DNA of 11,617 nt from contig JBBTRU010000020.1 of assembly GCA_038065015.1 (NCBI GenBank), forward strand, positions 1 through 11,617, written 5' to 3'. Positions 1 through 6,464 of the stretch are shown here, in pieces. The first letter of the stretch is position 1; each line of letters starts with the position of its first letter. The stretch comes from CAIPSZ01 sp038065015. GTDB taxonomy: Bacteria > Patescibacteriota > Patescibacteriia > PEXW01. The notes beneath the pieces are model-generated. The model searched no databases. It was not told the origin of the DNA and saw only the letters and a program-made list of their open reading frames with translations. A program made the position numbers and the translations under genes.

Positions 1-2651
1 TTGAGGAACTTTACGCCGCGGTGCTTGTACTCCGTCTTCTGCGCCATGCTGCTGTACCACTGGTCTTGCCAGTTGGCTTGGTAAATCTGTTGCAGCTCGG
101 CCCAGGTGACGGACGGGCCTTCGGTGACATTATCTTTCTTACCGAACAAATCAGCTTGCCCAGCCATGCCGCGCTCGCGCGCTAGCTTGAAGAAGTTGAG
201 CAAGGTGTTGTGAATGGTTTGGCCAAAACTCAACGTGGCGTGGCCTGGTACTGGAATTTTGAGTAGGTGCGCGTACTTATACTGCTTGGGACATTTTTCA
301 AAAGCTTTCAGCTGCGTGAAGCTGAAGTATGGCGGCAAAGCTTTGCGCAGTAATTCAGCATCATTTTCTTGACGGGCAGGCGCCTTTTGCTTATCCAACA
401 GTCCACCCTTTAATTTGAATGGTTTGGCTTTGAGGCCGAGCTCTTCAATAAAGCGGGATGGTTTTTTCTTCCGCGTACCGCCGTAGTCTTCGGCGGCCGT
501 GAAGAACACACCTTGCTTGGCGCGCGTTATTGCGACGTACATGAGGCGTCGCTCTTCTTGCAAGTGCCAGTCCCCTTCTGGTAGTTTCTCGCGGACCAAA
601 GCATCCGGCAGTTCAATGGCATCGCGGCGCTCAATAGTTGGGAATCTTTTATCCACTAAGTTCGCAATAAACACGTACGGAAACTCCAAACCTTTGGCGC
701 TGTGAATGGTCATAATCTTTACCGCCTCTGGGCCTTGCTCCCACTCGGGTGGTCGCAGGCTTCCAGAATCGCCTGCATCCTGCGCAAAGGCCAGCTCGTG
801 CAAAAAGTTTTTCACCGTCGGTTCTTCGTGCCGCATCTGGAAACTCTGGAACACTTGAAACAGCTGGTTCATGTAGTTCACCACTTCCAAATGGTCCGCG
901 TCCGTGGAGCTCGTCAGGTCTTTCATCAAGCCCGAGTCTTCCAAGAACTTCAAGGCCACTTCGCCCACGGGCTGGGTGCGGGCCAGTTGGCCGTGCGCTT
1001 CCAGCCAGCCGTGCAGCTTTTCCACAGCCGCAATGGTTTCGGGTTGCATACCAGTGAGCGCGCGGACGTTCTTCGAGACTTCGTACAGTGACTTTGTTTC
1101 GCGCCGCGCCGTTGCCATCATGCTCATCACGTCCTGCAATGGAATGCCAAGCGACGGCAAGGTGAGCATGCGGTACAAGCTGGCGCTCTCGTGGAAGTTA
1201 TCCAGCAGCTTGAGGTAGTTGAGGATGTCCAGCACAATGGGCTGGCGGTACAAGCCGGCCGTGGCCACGAACTGGAACGGCACGTCCGCGGCCTTCAGGC
1301 GCTGGATGAACGGCTGCGCCGAATCATTGGCGCGCACCAGAATGGCAAAGTCGTTGTACGTGGTGCCTTTCTTCTTCTTGAGCTCCAGGATTTTCTCCAC
1401 TGCGCCAGTTGCTTCTTGTTCCAGGATCGGCGCCACGGTGTACTCAATAGTGCCAGTGCCTTTTTCTTGGGCAACGAGCTTTTTATTGATGCCTGGTTTT
1501 GTCTTCACTCCTCTCCCCCTTTGAGGGGGAGAGGCGGGAGAGAGGTTGCCCAGCTGTACTTCGAGTCTATTCGGATTATTCGCTTGAATAAACTCGTACG
1601 TCAAGTCCAGAATATTCTGCGTGGAGCGGTAATTTTCCGTGAGCACCACTTCTTTAGCTTTGGGGAAGTCGGTCTTGTATGCCAAAATGTTGGCCACGCT
1701 AGCGCCGCGGAATTTGTAGATGCTCTGGTCGTCATCCCCCACCACGGTCAAATTGTTCTGCGGGGCAGCGAGCAGTTTCACCAGTTCGTACTGCGCCCAG
1801 TTCGTGTCTTGGAATTCGTCTACCAATATGTACTCAAACTGCTTACGGTAGCGTTCCAGAATTTTGGGCCGCTGCTGGAAGAGGTAGAGCGTCTGCGTAA
1901 TGAGGTCGCCGAAGTCCAGGCACCCTTTCTGGAACAGGAGCTGCTGGTAGGTATGGTACGCGTTCGCAATCTCGTTTATCCTGTCAGCTTCCACTATTTC
2001 ATCCTTTGTCATCCGGAGCTCCGCAGAGTCCAACTTGTCCTTTGATACATCCTGCGGCGGAGCGACGTCCCGCCGAGATTCTGCCTTTGCGTGTCTGGCG
2101 GGGCTGCCATGAACGCTGTCCAAATCCAGCCGTAATTTTTCGGCGTACTGCAAATATTCTTCCGGCCGAATTGCTTCATCCTTGCACCGGCTGAAGTGCT
2201 TGATGAGGCTGGACACGAACTTGGTGGGGTTGCCGAGCGGGCGGTAGTAGTTGAGGCTGAACGTCTCCAGGTGCTCGCGCATCAGAATGGCCTGGTCCGT
2301 CTCATCCAGCAACGTGAAGTCGGGGCTAAGGCCAATGTCCAGGGCGTGATCCCGCAGGATGCGCTCGCAGAAGCTGTGGAACGTGCTCACCCACAAATCC
2401 ACGTAGCCCATGGGCAGCAGCTTGTCCACGCGCTCTTCCATTTCGCCGGCGGCCTTGTCTGTGAACGTGAGGGCCAGGATGTGGTCGGGCTTTATTTTCT
2501 GGTCGCTAATGAGCCAGGCTATGCGCTGGGTGACGACGGTGGTCTTGCCCGTCCCCGCACCAGCAACTATCAATAGCGGCCCGGACGCATGCGTAACCGC
2601 CTGTTTTTGAGCGTCATTCAGAGATGGTTGAGCGTTCGCGAGTGAAGGCAT
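1..2651 (-). CDS. UvrD/PcrA-family ATP-dependent DNA helicase with C-terminal nuclease-like domain (3' end cut by window)
   Basis: Superfamily 1 DNA helicase, expected to unwind DNA in repair or replication-fork processing. The frame is open for 883 codons from the ATG at 2651 to the left edge, so the C-terminus is missing. Visible motifs in order: Q-motif (LNDAQKQAV, residues 11-19), Walker A (AGAGTGKTT, 30-38), Walker B DEFQDT (about 277), GDDDQSIYKFRG (about 300), NYRST (about 338), MTIHSAKGLEF (about 647), YVAITRA (about 704). From about residue 775 a segment reading FSFTQLKAFEKCPKQYKY resembles the start of the PD-(D/E)XK domain found C-terminal to many UvrD/AddB-like proteins; its catalytic residues lie outside the window. 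Two low-complexity stretches, about residues 185-225 and 370-390, look like repeat-derived insertions between helicase motifs. No Shine-Dalgarno precedes the start, but a promoter lies about 90 bp upstream. The family call is firm; assignment to uvrD, pcrA or another paralogue is not. Confidence 0.93.
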   Translation of the reverse strand, partial: MPSLANAQPSLNDAQKQAVTHASGPLLIVAGAGTGKTTVVTQRIAWLISDQKIKPDHILALTFTDKAAGEMEERVDKLLPMGYVDLWVSTFHSFCERILRDHALDIGLSPDFTLLDETDQAILMREHLETFSLNYYRPLGNPTKFVSSLIKHFSRCKDEAIRPEEYLQYAEKLRLDLDSVHGSPARHAKAESRRDVAPPQDVSKDKLDSAELRMTKDEIVEADRINEIANAYHTYQQLLFQKGCLDFGDLITQTLYLFQQRPKILERYRKQFEYILVDEFQDTNWAQYELVKLLAAPQNNLTVVGDDDQSIYKFRGASVANILAYKTDFPKAKEVVLTENYRSTQNILDLTYEFIQANNPNRLEVQLGNLSPASPPQRGRGVKTKPGINKKLVAQEKGTGTIEYTVAPILEQEATGAVEKILELKKKKGTTYNDFAILVRANDSAQPFIQRLKAADVPFQFVATAGLYRQPIVLDILNYLKLLDNFHESASLYRMLTLPSLGIPLQDVMSMMATARRETKSLYEVSKNVRALTGMQPETIAAVEKLHGWLEAHGQLARTQPVGEVALKFLEDSGLMKDLTSSTDADHLEVVNYMNQLFQVFQSFQMRHEEPTVKNFLHELAFAQDAGDSGSLRPPEWEQGPEAVKIMTIHSAKGLEFPYVFIANLVDKRFPTIERRDAIELPDALVREKLPEGDWHLQEERRLMYVAITRAKQGVFFTAAEDYGGTRKKKPSRFIEELGLKAKPFKLKGGLLDKQKAPARQENDAELLRKALPPYFSFTQLKAFEKCPKQYKYAHLLKIPVPGHATLSFGQTIHNTLLNFFKLARERGMAGQADLFGKKDNVTEGPSVTWAELQQIYQANWQDQWYSSMAQKTEYKHRGVKFL
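1505..1548. repeat. GC-rich palindromic repeat inserted in frame in the helicase gene
   Basis: A perfect 10-bp inverted repeat, CTCTCCCCCT at 1511-1520 and AGGGGGAGAG at 1524-1533 with a 3-nt loop, is followed by GAGGCGGGAGAGAGG. On the coding strand it translates to Pro/Arg/Gly-rich residues (SPASPPQRGRG) inside the helicase, between the NYRST motif and the next conserved block. The composition is unlike the surrounding protein, and the palindrome looks like the mobile intergenic repeats common in such genomes. That it is an insertion is inferred from composition and symmetry. Confidence 0.6.
2003..2104. repeat. Probable repeat-derived insertion in the helicase gene
   Basis: This stretch encodes a charged, low-complexity segment (including ESRRDVAPPQDVSKDK and AELRMTKDE) between the helicase N-terminal 1B region and the block containing LDFGDLI. 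The reading GGATGACAAAGGATGA and the local inverted segments (TCCGGAGCTCCG; GGCGG...CCGCC) resemble dispersed genomic repeats that translate to 'RMTKD'-like peptides. It keeps the reading frame. Boundaries are approximate and the insertion is inferred. Confidence 0.4.
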
Positions 2652-2737
2652 GGCTATTTGGGCAGGATTGCCGAACGCGAAACCCCGCAGCTAGCTGCTT
2701 TCTTCGTTGTCTGCGCGGGCAATAGGGTCATGCCCCT

Positions 2738-2766
2738 AGTCTACCAGGCAGGATGAGGGAAGCCAA
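2738..2766 (-). promoter_or_regulatory. Promoter of the helicase gene
   Basis: On the minus strand, TTGGCT (2761-2766), a 17-bp spacer and TAGACT (2738-2743). The -10 is preceded by TGG, giving the extended form TGGTAGACT that recurs at three other promoters here. Transcription would start near 2731, leaving an 80-nt leader that contains the 12-bp palindrome GCAGCTAGCTGC (2687-2698). Confidence 0.5.
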
Positions 2767-2841
2767 AAGCTTACATATGGCATGATGAGAAAATTTTTTA
2801 ACCCTGCATAACGAACGAAAAACTACGCCTCGCTCTTAAGA

Positions 2842-3678
2842 CTAATACACTTCCTGACTGCAAAAAAATGCAGCTGTAATAAACGAACCATCACAAAGGG
2901 AAAAATTCTCATTAGTAGTTTTGATGCCATGGGTTGTATTGTATGCAGCACAAATTGCAGCAGCCGGAACCGGATCCCAAATTTTTTTTTGTGCTTCTTC
3001 CGATGCATCACTCGCTATGATTTTCTGAATTGTGGGCTCCCAAAGTTTACACATGTCTTGCAACTCTTGTACTGTAACAAGCCCTGCTTTCCTGAGTTCA
3101 TCATAAAATGCATTGCAATATGATGTGTACAAAGCTATCGTCATTTTGCCTGGGCCAGCAGGGTTGTAACAACCGATCACTTCGGCATAGTCTTTGTACC
3201 CATCTCCATCTGTATCCGCCACATTCTTATCTGCACCGTAAAAACTTTCCACATTACTTAGTAATCCGTCACCATCGGGGTCGTTGATTTTTTTTAGTTC
3301 TTCGTTGCTTGGCAGGCCGACAATACCACCGACTACATTATTGGTATTTAATGTGTTTGCAGAATTGACGTTCGTAGTTTGATTTGTATTCAACTGAGAA
3401 TTAGTGGATCTATTTGTGCTGGTAGTATTCGTTATTGCATTGCGGTTCACTGAAGTGTTTACGTTACTATTCGCTACAGTATTTGCATTCGCAACTGCTT
3501 GTACGTTTGCATTGCTATTGTCCTGATCCGGACGATAGGCCAAAAAGTAATATGCCGCCGCGCCACCAATAATCACAAAAATACCAATAATGCTCAACAT
3601 GAGTACGAGGCTACGTTTTGGCTTTGGCACGGGTTGTGGGGGCGGTACATATACCGGGGTTGATTGTTCGTTAAACAT
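2842..3678 (-). CDS. Membrane-anchored surface protein with Asn-rich linker and Ca-binding (thrombospondin type 3-like) repeats
   Basis: The 278-aa protein starts with a Pro-rich cytosolic tail (PVYVPPPQPVPKPKR), then a single transmembrane helix at about 24-47 preceded by basic residues, so the bulk is predicted outside the cell. Residues 54-118 form an Asn/Thr/Ser-rich linker of the type used to span the cell wall. Two acidic loops follow, DPDGDGLLSNVE (133-144) and DTDGDGYKDYAE (155-166), matching the thrombospondin type 3/EF-hand-like calcium-binding pattern. The remaining about 110 residues carry six cysteines and may form a disulphide-stabilised extracellular domain that I do not recognise. 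No Shine-Dalgarno precedes the ATG; a weak TTGACT lies at 3710-3715. Proteins of this architecture are common in Patescibacteria; the role (attachment, envelope) is unknown. Confidence 0.85.
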   Translation of the reverse strand: MFNEQSTPVYVPPPQPVPKPKRSLVLMLSIIGIFVIIGGAAAYYFLAYRPDQDNSNANVQAVANANTVANSNVNTSVNRNAITNTTSTNRSTNSQLNTNQTTNVNSANTLNTNNVVGGIVGLPSNEELKKINDPDGDGLLSNVESFYGADKNVADTDGDGYKDYAEVIGCYNPAGPGKMTIALYTSYCNAFYDELRKAGLVTVQELQDMCKLWEPTIQKIIASDASEEAQKKIWDPVPAAAICAAYNTTHGIKTTNENFSLCDGSFITAAFFCSQEVY

Positions 3679-3744
3679 AGACTTGGGTAATTTAATTAAG
3701 TACCTAACCAGTCAATGATACACCTGATGACCGTTTTGCTATAC

Positions 3745-3790
3745 ACCCAACCCCACCCCTCTGCCCCGGGGCGGGCGGGCTTGGACGGAT
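3745..3790. repeat. GC-rich imperfect palindrome, partial member of the window's repeat family
   Basis: CCCCACCCCTCTGCCCC followed by GGGGCGGGCGGG forms an imperfect inverted repeat in the 200-bp gap between the divergent genes at 3678 and 3880. It shares the GGGGCGGGC core with the larger repeats at 4340 and 5091. The rest of the gap is AT-rich and holds the plus-strand promoter at 3816. Confidence 0.5.
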
Positions 3791-3815
3791 CAACAGATTG
3801 ACATCAAATTTTCTC

Positions 3816-3844
3816 TTTACAGTGATTTGTATGTAGAGTAAAAT
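3816..3844 (+). promoter_or_regulatory. Promoter of the AT-rich membrane-protein gene
   Basis: TTTACA (3816-3821), a 17-bp spacer and TAAAAT (3839-3844), both close to sigma70 consensus. A start near 3851 gives a leader of about 29 nt without a Shine-Dalgarno. Confidence 0.55.
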
Positions 3845-3861
3845 AATCTTAACTCTGCACA

Positions 3862-3879
3862 ATAATCTAAATAGATTAT
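3862..3879 (+). promoter_or_regulatory. Perfect 8-bp inverted repeat abutting the start codon
   Basis: ATAATCTA, a 2-nt AA loop, then TAGATTAT ends immediately before the ATG at 3880. It could be an operator or a leader hairpin occupying the ribosome landing site. Such AT-rich palindromes also occur by chance. Confidence 0.35.
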
Positions 3880-4308
3880 ATGAGCGATATCACCAAGCAA
3901 ATAATAAAGAATGATACGATACTTCGAAGGCTACAGTATTTTTTGATAATCGTAATTATTTTCGGAGTCATTATAAAAGTCATAAATCTAATCACGGTTT
4001 CCTCATCATTGCGTTCAGCTATTTTTATGTTATTTTTTGGTATACTTGTTTCTTTTCTTTCGATTATTGTACTAATCGGATTACTAAAATATAAAAAGTG
4101 GCCATACTGGGTATTAATAATTATCTCAATTTCTGGCTCAACTATTGATAGAGCGATAGCTGGAGATTGGATTACCACGATACAAGTAATTCTTTTGCAG
4201 ATTATTCTACCGATATACATGTTAATGCGCATTTCAAAACTTCAAAAAGAAATTATGAAAAATACTCAAGCACAACCAGTTGATATCAACTCATCGCCAA
4301 CCATCTAG
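3880..4308 (+). CDS. AT-rich small integral membrane protein, function unknown
   Basis: The 142-aa protein has about four predicted membrane segments (roughly 20-40, 47-69, 75-89 and 98-116) and short charged loops (KYKKW, DRAIAGD), with a hydrophilic C-terminal tail. It is the only plus-strand gene I accept here. Its base composition is clearly more AT-rich than its neighbours, with many ATA and ATT isoleucine codons, which may indicate recent acquisition or simply a hydrophobic protein. It has its own promoter at 3816. I do not recognise the family. The opposite-strand open frame at 3876-4232 is taken as a shadow because it lacks a ribosome-binding site and the plus frame gives a coherent membrane topology. 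Confidence 0.7.
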   Translation: MSDITKQIIKNDTILRRLQYFLIIVIIFGVIIKVINLITVSSSLRSAIFMLFFGILVSFLSIIVLIGLLKYKKWPYWVLIIISISGSTIDRAIAGDWITTIQVILLQIILPIYMLMRISKLQKEIMKNTQAQPVDINSSPTI

Positions 4309-4339
4309 AAACTGGGAATAGAAGTGTTATTGCCTTCCC

Positions 4340-4433
4340 CACTTCCCCCTGGGGCGGGCCACACCTTCGCCCCGTCCTACGCTGAAGCTACGGACGGCAG
4401 GCTGGCTACGGTGGGCAGGCGGGGGTTGGGATT
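4340..4433. repeat. Composite palindromic repeat, copy 1
   Basis: Outer arms (CCCCCTGGGGCGGGCC at the left, GGCGGGGGTTGGG at the right) enclose a 22-nt near-palindromic core at 4375-4396 that begins TCCTACGCTGAAGCTACGGA. The 25 bases at 4350-4374 are identical to 5101-5125 in copy 2. The same frame appears in both copies with a different core inside. Confidence 0.75.
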
Positions 4434-4435
4434 GG

Positions 4436-4472
4436 GAAAAAAGAAAAGCCCTCACCTGTTACAGGTGGGGCT
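4436..4472 (-). terminator. Intrinsic terminator of the 165-aa gene
   Basis: Read on the minus strand: stem AGCCC/GGGCT plus CACCTG/CAGGTG with a one-base bulge and a 3-nt loop, followed by a T-rich run (TTTTCTTTTTT). It starts 21 bp past the stop codon at 4493. Confidence 0.85.
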
Positions 4473-4492
4473 TCAGAGGAATGTGCGGGCTA

Positions 4493-4990
4493 TTAGGCAG
4501 CGAGTACCAAGATACGGATGTGGTGACTCACCTTAGCTTCGGCCCAGCTTAGGCTCACATACCGATCTCCGGCATTCGTTCCAAGCCCGGGGCTCATGGG
4601 CGCCTTCACCCGCTTCTCGTGGACGTACATATCGCCCTGGCACACCGAGCCGTACGCCCGAATGATGAAGTCACACTGCTTTTCGGGGAAGCGCTCCCCC
4701 AGCGCTAGGAGTTCCCAGATGGTCGCGTGCTTCCGGTTCCGGTCCTTGAGCTTCGCGTTCATGACTTCAATATCCGTATCTACGCCCAAGTGCACGACCA
4801 CCAGATCGCGCTCCACAATGCCTTTACCAATGCGCGGGAAGTTTCGGCTGTTCACGTCCGCATGGATAGACTTGTAGTTGCCGGCAAGAGCGGCTTCTTC
4901 AACCGTCCAATCGTAGTTCACCGGGACGCGAATTGTTTCATCCTGCTCGGCATCAATCACCTTCGGTGAAACCTCTAATAGTTTCGTCAT
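4493..4990 (-). CDS. Conserved-looking 165-aa protein of unknown function
   Basis: Soluble 165-residue protein with no signal peptide or membrane segment. The start is fixed by AAGGAAGG ending about 3-4 nt before the ATG. The middle carries VVVHLGVDTDIEVMNAKLKDRNRKHATIWELLALGERFPEKQ, too long to quote as one motif, centred on residues 68-105; two cysteines occur near residues 106 and 117. I recognise no catalytic motif and do not assign a family. It is monocistronic, with a good promoter at 5059-5088 and a terminator at 4436-4472, and its codon use resembles the neighbouring genes, so it is very likely a real gene. Confidence 0.8.
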   Translation of the reverse strand: MTKLLEVSPKVIDAEQDETIRVPVNYDWTVEEAALAGNYKSIHADVNSRNFPRIGKGIVERDLVVVHLGVDTDIEVMNAKLKDRNRKHATIWELLALGERFPEKQCDFIIRAYGSVCQGDMYVHEKRVKAPMSPGLGTNAGDRYVSLSWAEAKVSHHIRILVLAA

Positions 4991-5058
4991 ACCCTTCCTT
5001 CTTTGTTTTTCGTACGTTTTGAAAACAGCGAATAGTCAATGTACAGAGGTAGCCAAAA

Positions 5059-5088
5059 ACTATAGCACTCTAGTAAACATGCTGGCAA
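5059..5088 (-). promoter_or_regulatory. Promoter of the 165-aa gene
   Basis: TTGCCA (5083-5088), an 18-bp spacer and TATAGT (5059-5064), each 5 of 6 to consensus. The -35 borders the composite repeat at 5091. Confidence 0.6.
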
Positions 5089-5090
5089 TT

Positions 5091-5177
5091 ACCCCTTCCC
5101 TGGGGCGGGCCACACCTTCGCCCCGACCTTCGCCAAGGCTTCGGTCGGCAAGCTGGCTACGGTCGGCAAGCGGGGGT
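5091..5177. repeat. Composite palindromic repeat, copy 2
   Basis: Same outer arms as copy 1 (25 bases identical at 5101-5125; GCGGGGGTTGG at the right end) but with a different near-palindromic core, 5123-5152, starting CCGACCTTCGCCAAGGCTTC. That 30-base core recurs identically at 5771-5800. The element lies between hicA and the 165-aa gene and is the only hairpin-forming sequence after hicA. Confidence 0.75.
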
Positions 5178-5197
5178 TGGCTATACCAAAAACTAAT

Positions 5198-5428
5198 CTA
5201 CAAACGTTCGAGTATTTGCAAATAATCGTCCGTCGAAATACCAAGGACGCGTAAATTATTCCGTATAATGAATATCGGCAGCTGCGTGTCGCGGGGAACA
5301 ATAACCGGGCGCGATAAGCCATCCCGCGTGTAGATGCGGTGGTCACCTTTCTCTCGTACGAACGTACAACCAACGTAAAGCAAAAACTTCTCAAAGCGCT
5401 TCCAATGTACCGGCGTTACGCGCGGCAT
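5198..5428 (-). CDS. hicA: HicA-type mRNA interferase toxin
   Basis: The 76-aa protein matches the small HicA family (dsRBD-like fold; ribosome-independent mRNA cleavage). Visible are the N-terminal helix, then the strand with GDHRIY (28-33), where H30 occupies the catalytic histidine position, followed by PVIVP (41-45) and the C-terminal LRVLGISTDDYLQIL, typical of the family's last helix. The residue after VP that is often His is replaced here (VPRD). The gene begins 4 nt after the hicB stop, with no Shine-Dalgarno of its own, so it is probably translationally coupled to hicB. Antitoxin-first order is common for hicBA loci. Confidence 0.85.
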   Translation of the reverse strand: MPRVTPVHWKRFEKFLLYVGCTFVREKGDHRIYTRDGLSRPVIVPRDTQLPIFIIRNNLRVLGISTDDYLQILERL

Positions 5429-5432
5429 AAAA

Positions 5433-5708
5433 CTACACCGCTACTTGCACCCGTTGCGTATCTTGGAAGATAGGCTGGGGCGCTTGCCACTTCCGCTCGG
5501 CTTTGTGCCAGCCGAGATTGGAAAGCGTTTCATCAACTGTCCCCATCCGTTCTAACTCTTCAAAGAAGAGCTGGACGGCTTCGGAAAAACGAGACTTTGC
5601 CTCGGCAAGGGACTTACCAGAGGTAGATAGGTCAAGCGCTGGGGTAAAGGCCACAAAACGCTTACCTTCACGGAAAATTGAGAGGGGTACATTGACGTGT
5701 AAGAGCAT
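5433..5708 (-). CDS. hicB: HicB-family antitoxin
   Basis: The 91-aa protein carries the HicB N-terminal partial RNase H-like fold: the FREGKRFVAFTPALDLSTSG strand-turn-strand region (12-31), then the helix containing LAEAKSRFSEAVQLFFEEL. It would bind and neutralise the HicA toxin encoded immediately downstream. I see no clear ribbon-helix-helix or helix-turn-helix at the C-terminus, which ends in a short tail, so DNA binding and autoregulation are uncertain. The ATG lies 6 nt after a good -10, implying a leaderless transcript. Confidence 0.8.
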   Translation of the reverse strand: MLLHVNVPLSIFREGKRFVAFTPALDLSTSGKSLAEAKSRFSEAVQLFFEELERMGTVDETLSNLGWHKAERKWQAPQPIFQDTQRVQVAV

Positions 5709-5743
5709 AGAGATACTCTACCCAAAGTAATACAGAATATCAA
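5708..5743 (-). promoter_or_regulatory. Leaderless hicBA promoter with overlapping palindrome
   Basis: TTGATA (5738-5743), a 17-bp spacer and TAGAGT (5715-5720) put the transcription start at or next to the A of the hicB ATG (5708). The inverted repeat TAGAG-ATA-CTCTA (5708-5720) covers the -10 and the first base of the start codon and is a candidate operator. Confidence 0.55.
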
Positions 5744-5749
5744 GCGCCG

Positions 5750-5826
5750 ACCTTCGCCCCGTCCTACGCTCCGACCTTCGCCAAGGCTTCGGTCGGCAAG
5801 TAAGCTCGGACGGCAAAAGGGCGGGC
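5750..5826. repeat. Nested palindromic repeat, copy 3
   Basis: The core of copy 1 (CCGTCCTACGCT ... AGCT.CGGACGG) is interrupted here by the 30-base core of copy 2 (5771-5800, identical to 5123-5152). One palindrome therefore sits inside the loop of another. Left flank CCTTCGCCCCG and right flank GGGCGGGCGG are remnants of the outer arms. Confidence 0.75.
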
Positions 5827-5830
5827 GGAT

Positions 5831-5912
5831 GTACCCAGTGGGTAGCCGTGAGCCCTCGCTCGCGGCGGAGTAGGACGAAAGCGAGGGCTTTCGCCTACCC
5901 GGGTTAACTATT
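5831..5912. repeat. Second nested inverted repeat
   Basis: Inner arms AGCCCTCGCT (5851-5860) and AGCGAGGGCT (5880-5889) are exact 10-bp complements. Outer arms GGGTAG (5840-5845) and CTACCC (5895-5900) flank them. It directly follows copy 3, so the 250-bp gap between hicB and speH is largely repeat, plus the terminator at 5920. Confidence 0.65.
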
Positions 5913-5919
5913 GTACCCC

Positions 5920-5951
5920 AAAATAAAAAGGCCTGGACGAATCCAAGCCTT
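5920..5951 (-). terminator. Intrinsic terminator of the AdoMet decarboxylase gene
   Basis: Minus strand: a 10-bp stem pairing 5928-5937 with 5942-5951 (one mismatch), 4-nt loop, followed by TTTTTATTTT. It starts 11 bp past the stop codon. Confidence 0.85.
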
Positions 5952-5961
5952 TTACGAAAGG

Positions 5962-6348
5962 TCACGAGCTGCCTTTGTGGGCAAGCTTCTCTGCAATGTC
6001 AGAAGGAATACCCCGGGCAATCTCCGTCACCTGCACATTGGTGGCGCCGAGCTCCTGCACGATGTAATCGAGTCCTTTGTAGGGGTCAACGCTCTCACCG
6101 CAGGTGAAGAAATCCACGGCCGCATAGTCGTACTCTGGCCAGGTATGTGTCGAGACATGGGATTCAGAAATCACCACCATTACCGACACTCCCTGTGGAG
6201 CGTAACGGAACGACGTAGAATTCACGACCGTTGCGCCAGCTATCACGGCGGCCGTTTTGAAGATTTCCTCGAGCTTGTCCAAGTCATCCAGCACTGCCGC
6301 ATTGCAGCCGGTGAGATCTGCGGCAAGGAGCGTCCCTAACTGTTTCAA
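5962..6348 (-). CDS. speH: S-adenosylmethionine decarboxylase proenzyme, prokaryotic class 1B
   Basis: It makes decarboxylated AdoMet, the aminopropyl donor for spermidine synthesis. The 128-aa proenzyme has the usual length of the Thermotoga/Bacillus class. The key region reads ISESHVSTHTWPEY: cleavage between Glu62 and Ser63 would generate the pyruvoyl group. Ser55, His68 and Cys83 (FFTCGES) fall at the same numbers as the catalytic residues known from the Thermotoga maritima enzyme. The start is TTG at 6348, chosen because GGAAGGAGG lies 9 nt upstream and MKQLGTLLAADLTGC matches the family N-terminus. No spermidine synthase or other polyamine gene is in the window. Often also named speD. 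Confidence 0.95.
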   Translation of the reverse strand: MKQLGTLLAADLTGCNAAVLDDLDKLEEIFKTAAVIAGATVVNSTSFRYAPQGVSVMVVISESHVSTHTWPEYDYAAVDFFTCGESVDPYKGLDYIVQELGATNVQVTEIARGIPSDIAEKLAHKGSS

Positions 6349-6401
6349 GGTGGTAAGCCTCCTTCCTTTCGGTTTTAAAAAAAGCCATTTTTCTTTTTAT
6401 G

Positions 6402-6419
6402 AGCATAATGCTAAAGCAT
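6402..6419. promoter_or_regulatory. Triple alternating AGCAT/ATGCT sites upstream of speH
   Basis: AGCAT (6402-6406), ATGCT (6408-6412) and AGCAT (6415-6419) form two overlapping inverted repeats about 55-70 bp upstream of the speH start, beside a possible -35 TTGAAT on the minus strand. Candidate operator only; no regulator is identifiable. Confidence 0.3.
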
Positions 6420-6464
6420 ATTCAAAAAAACACAATAGCTACCCGCCGGGGGTAAAAAAGAGCA

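Noticed and set aside
1191..2045. Long open frame of 284 codons on the plus strand
   Set aside because: It lies antisense to the UvrD-like helicase, whose motifs are unmistakable; the antisense frame is a by-product of its codon use.
2687..2698. 12-bp palindrome GCAGCTAGCTGC as a terminator
   Set aside because: No T-run follows on either strand in a useful orientation; at most a leader hairpin of the helicase gene.
4324..4536. 70-codon plus-strand frame over the repeat at 4340
   Set aside because: Its content is repeat sequence and the terminator of the opposite-strand gene.
4340..5826. CRISPR-like array from the repeated blocks
   Set aside because: The copies are few, irregularly spaced, nested and separated by genes; there are no uniform spacers or cas genes.
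5552..5965. 137-codon minus-strand frame across hicB and the repeats
   Set aside because: It is largely translated palindromic repeat and shifts out of frame with hicB; no start signal.
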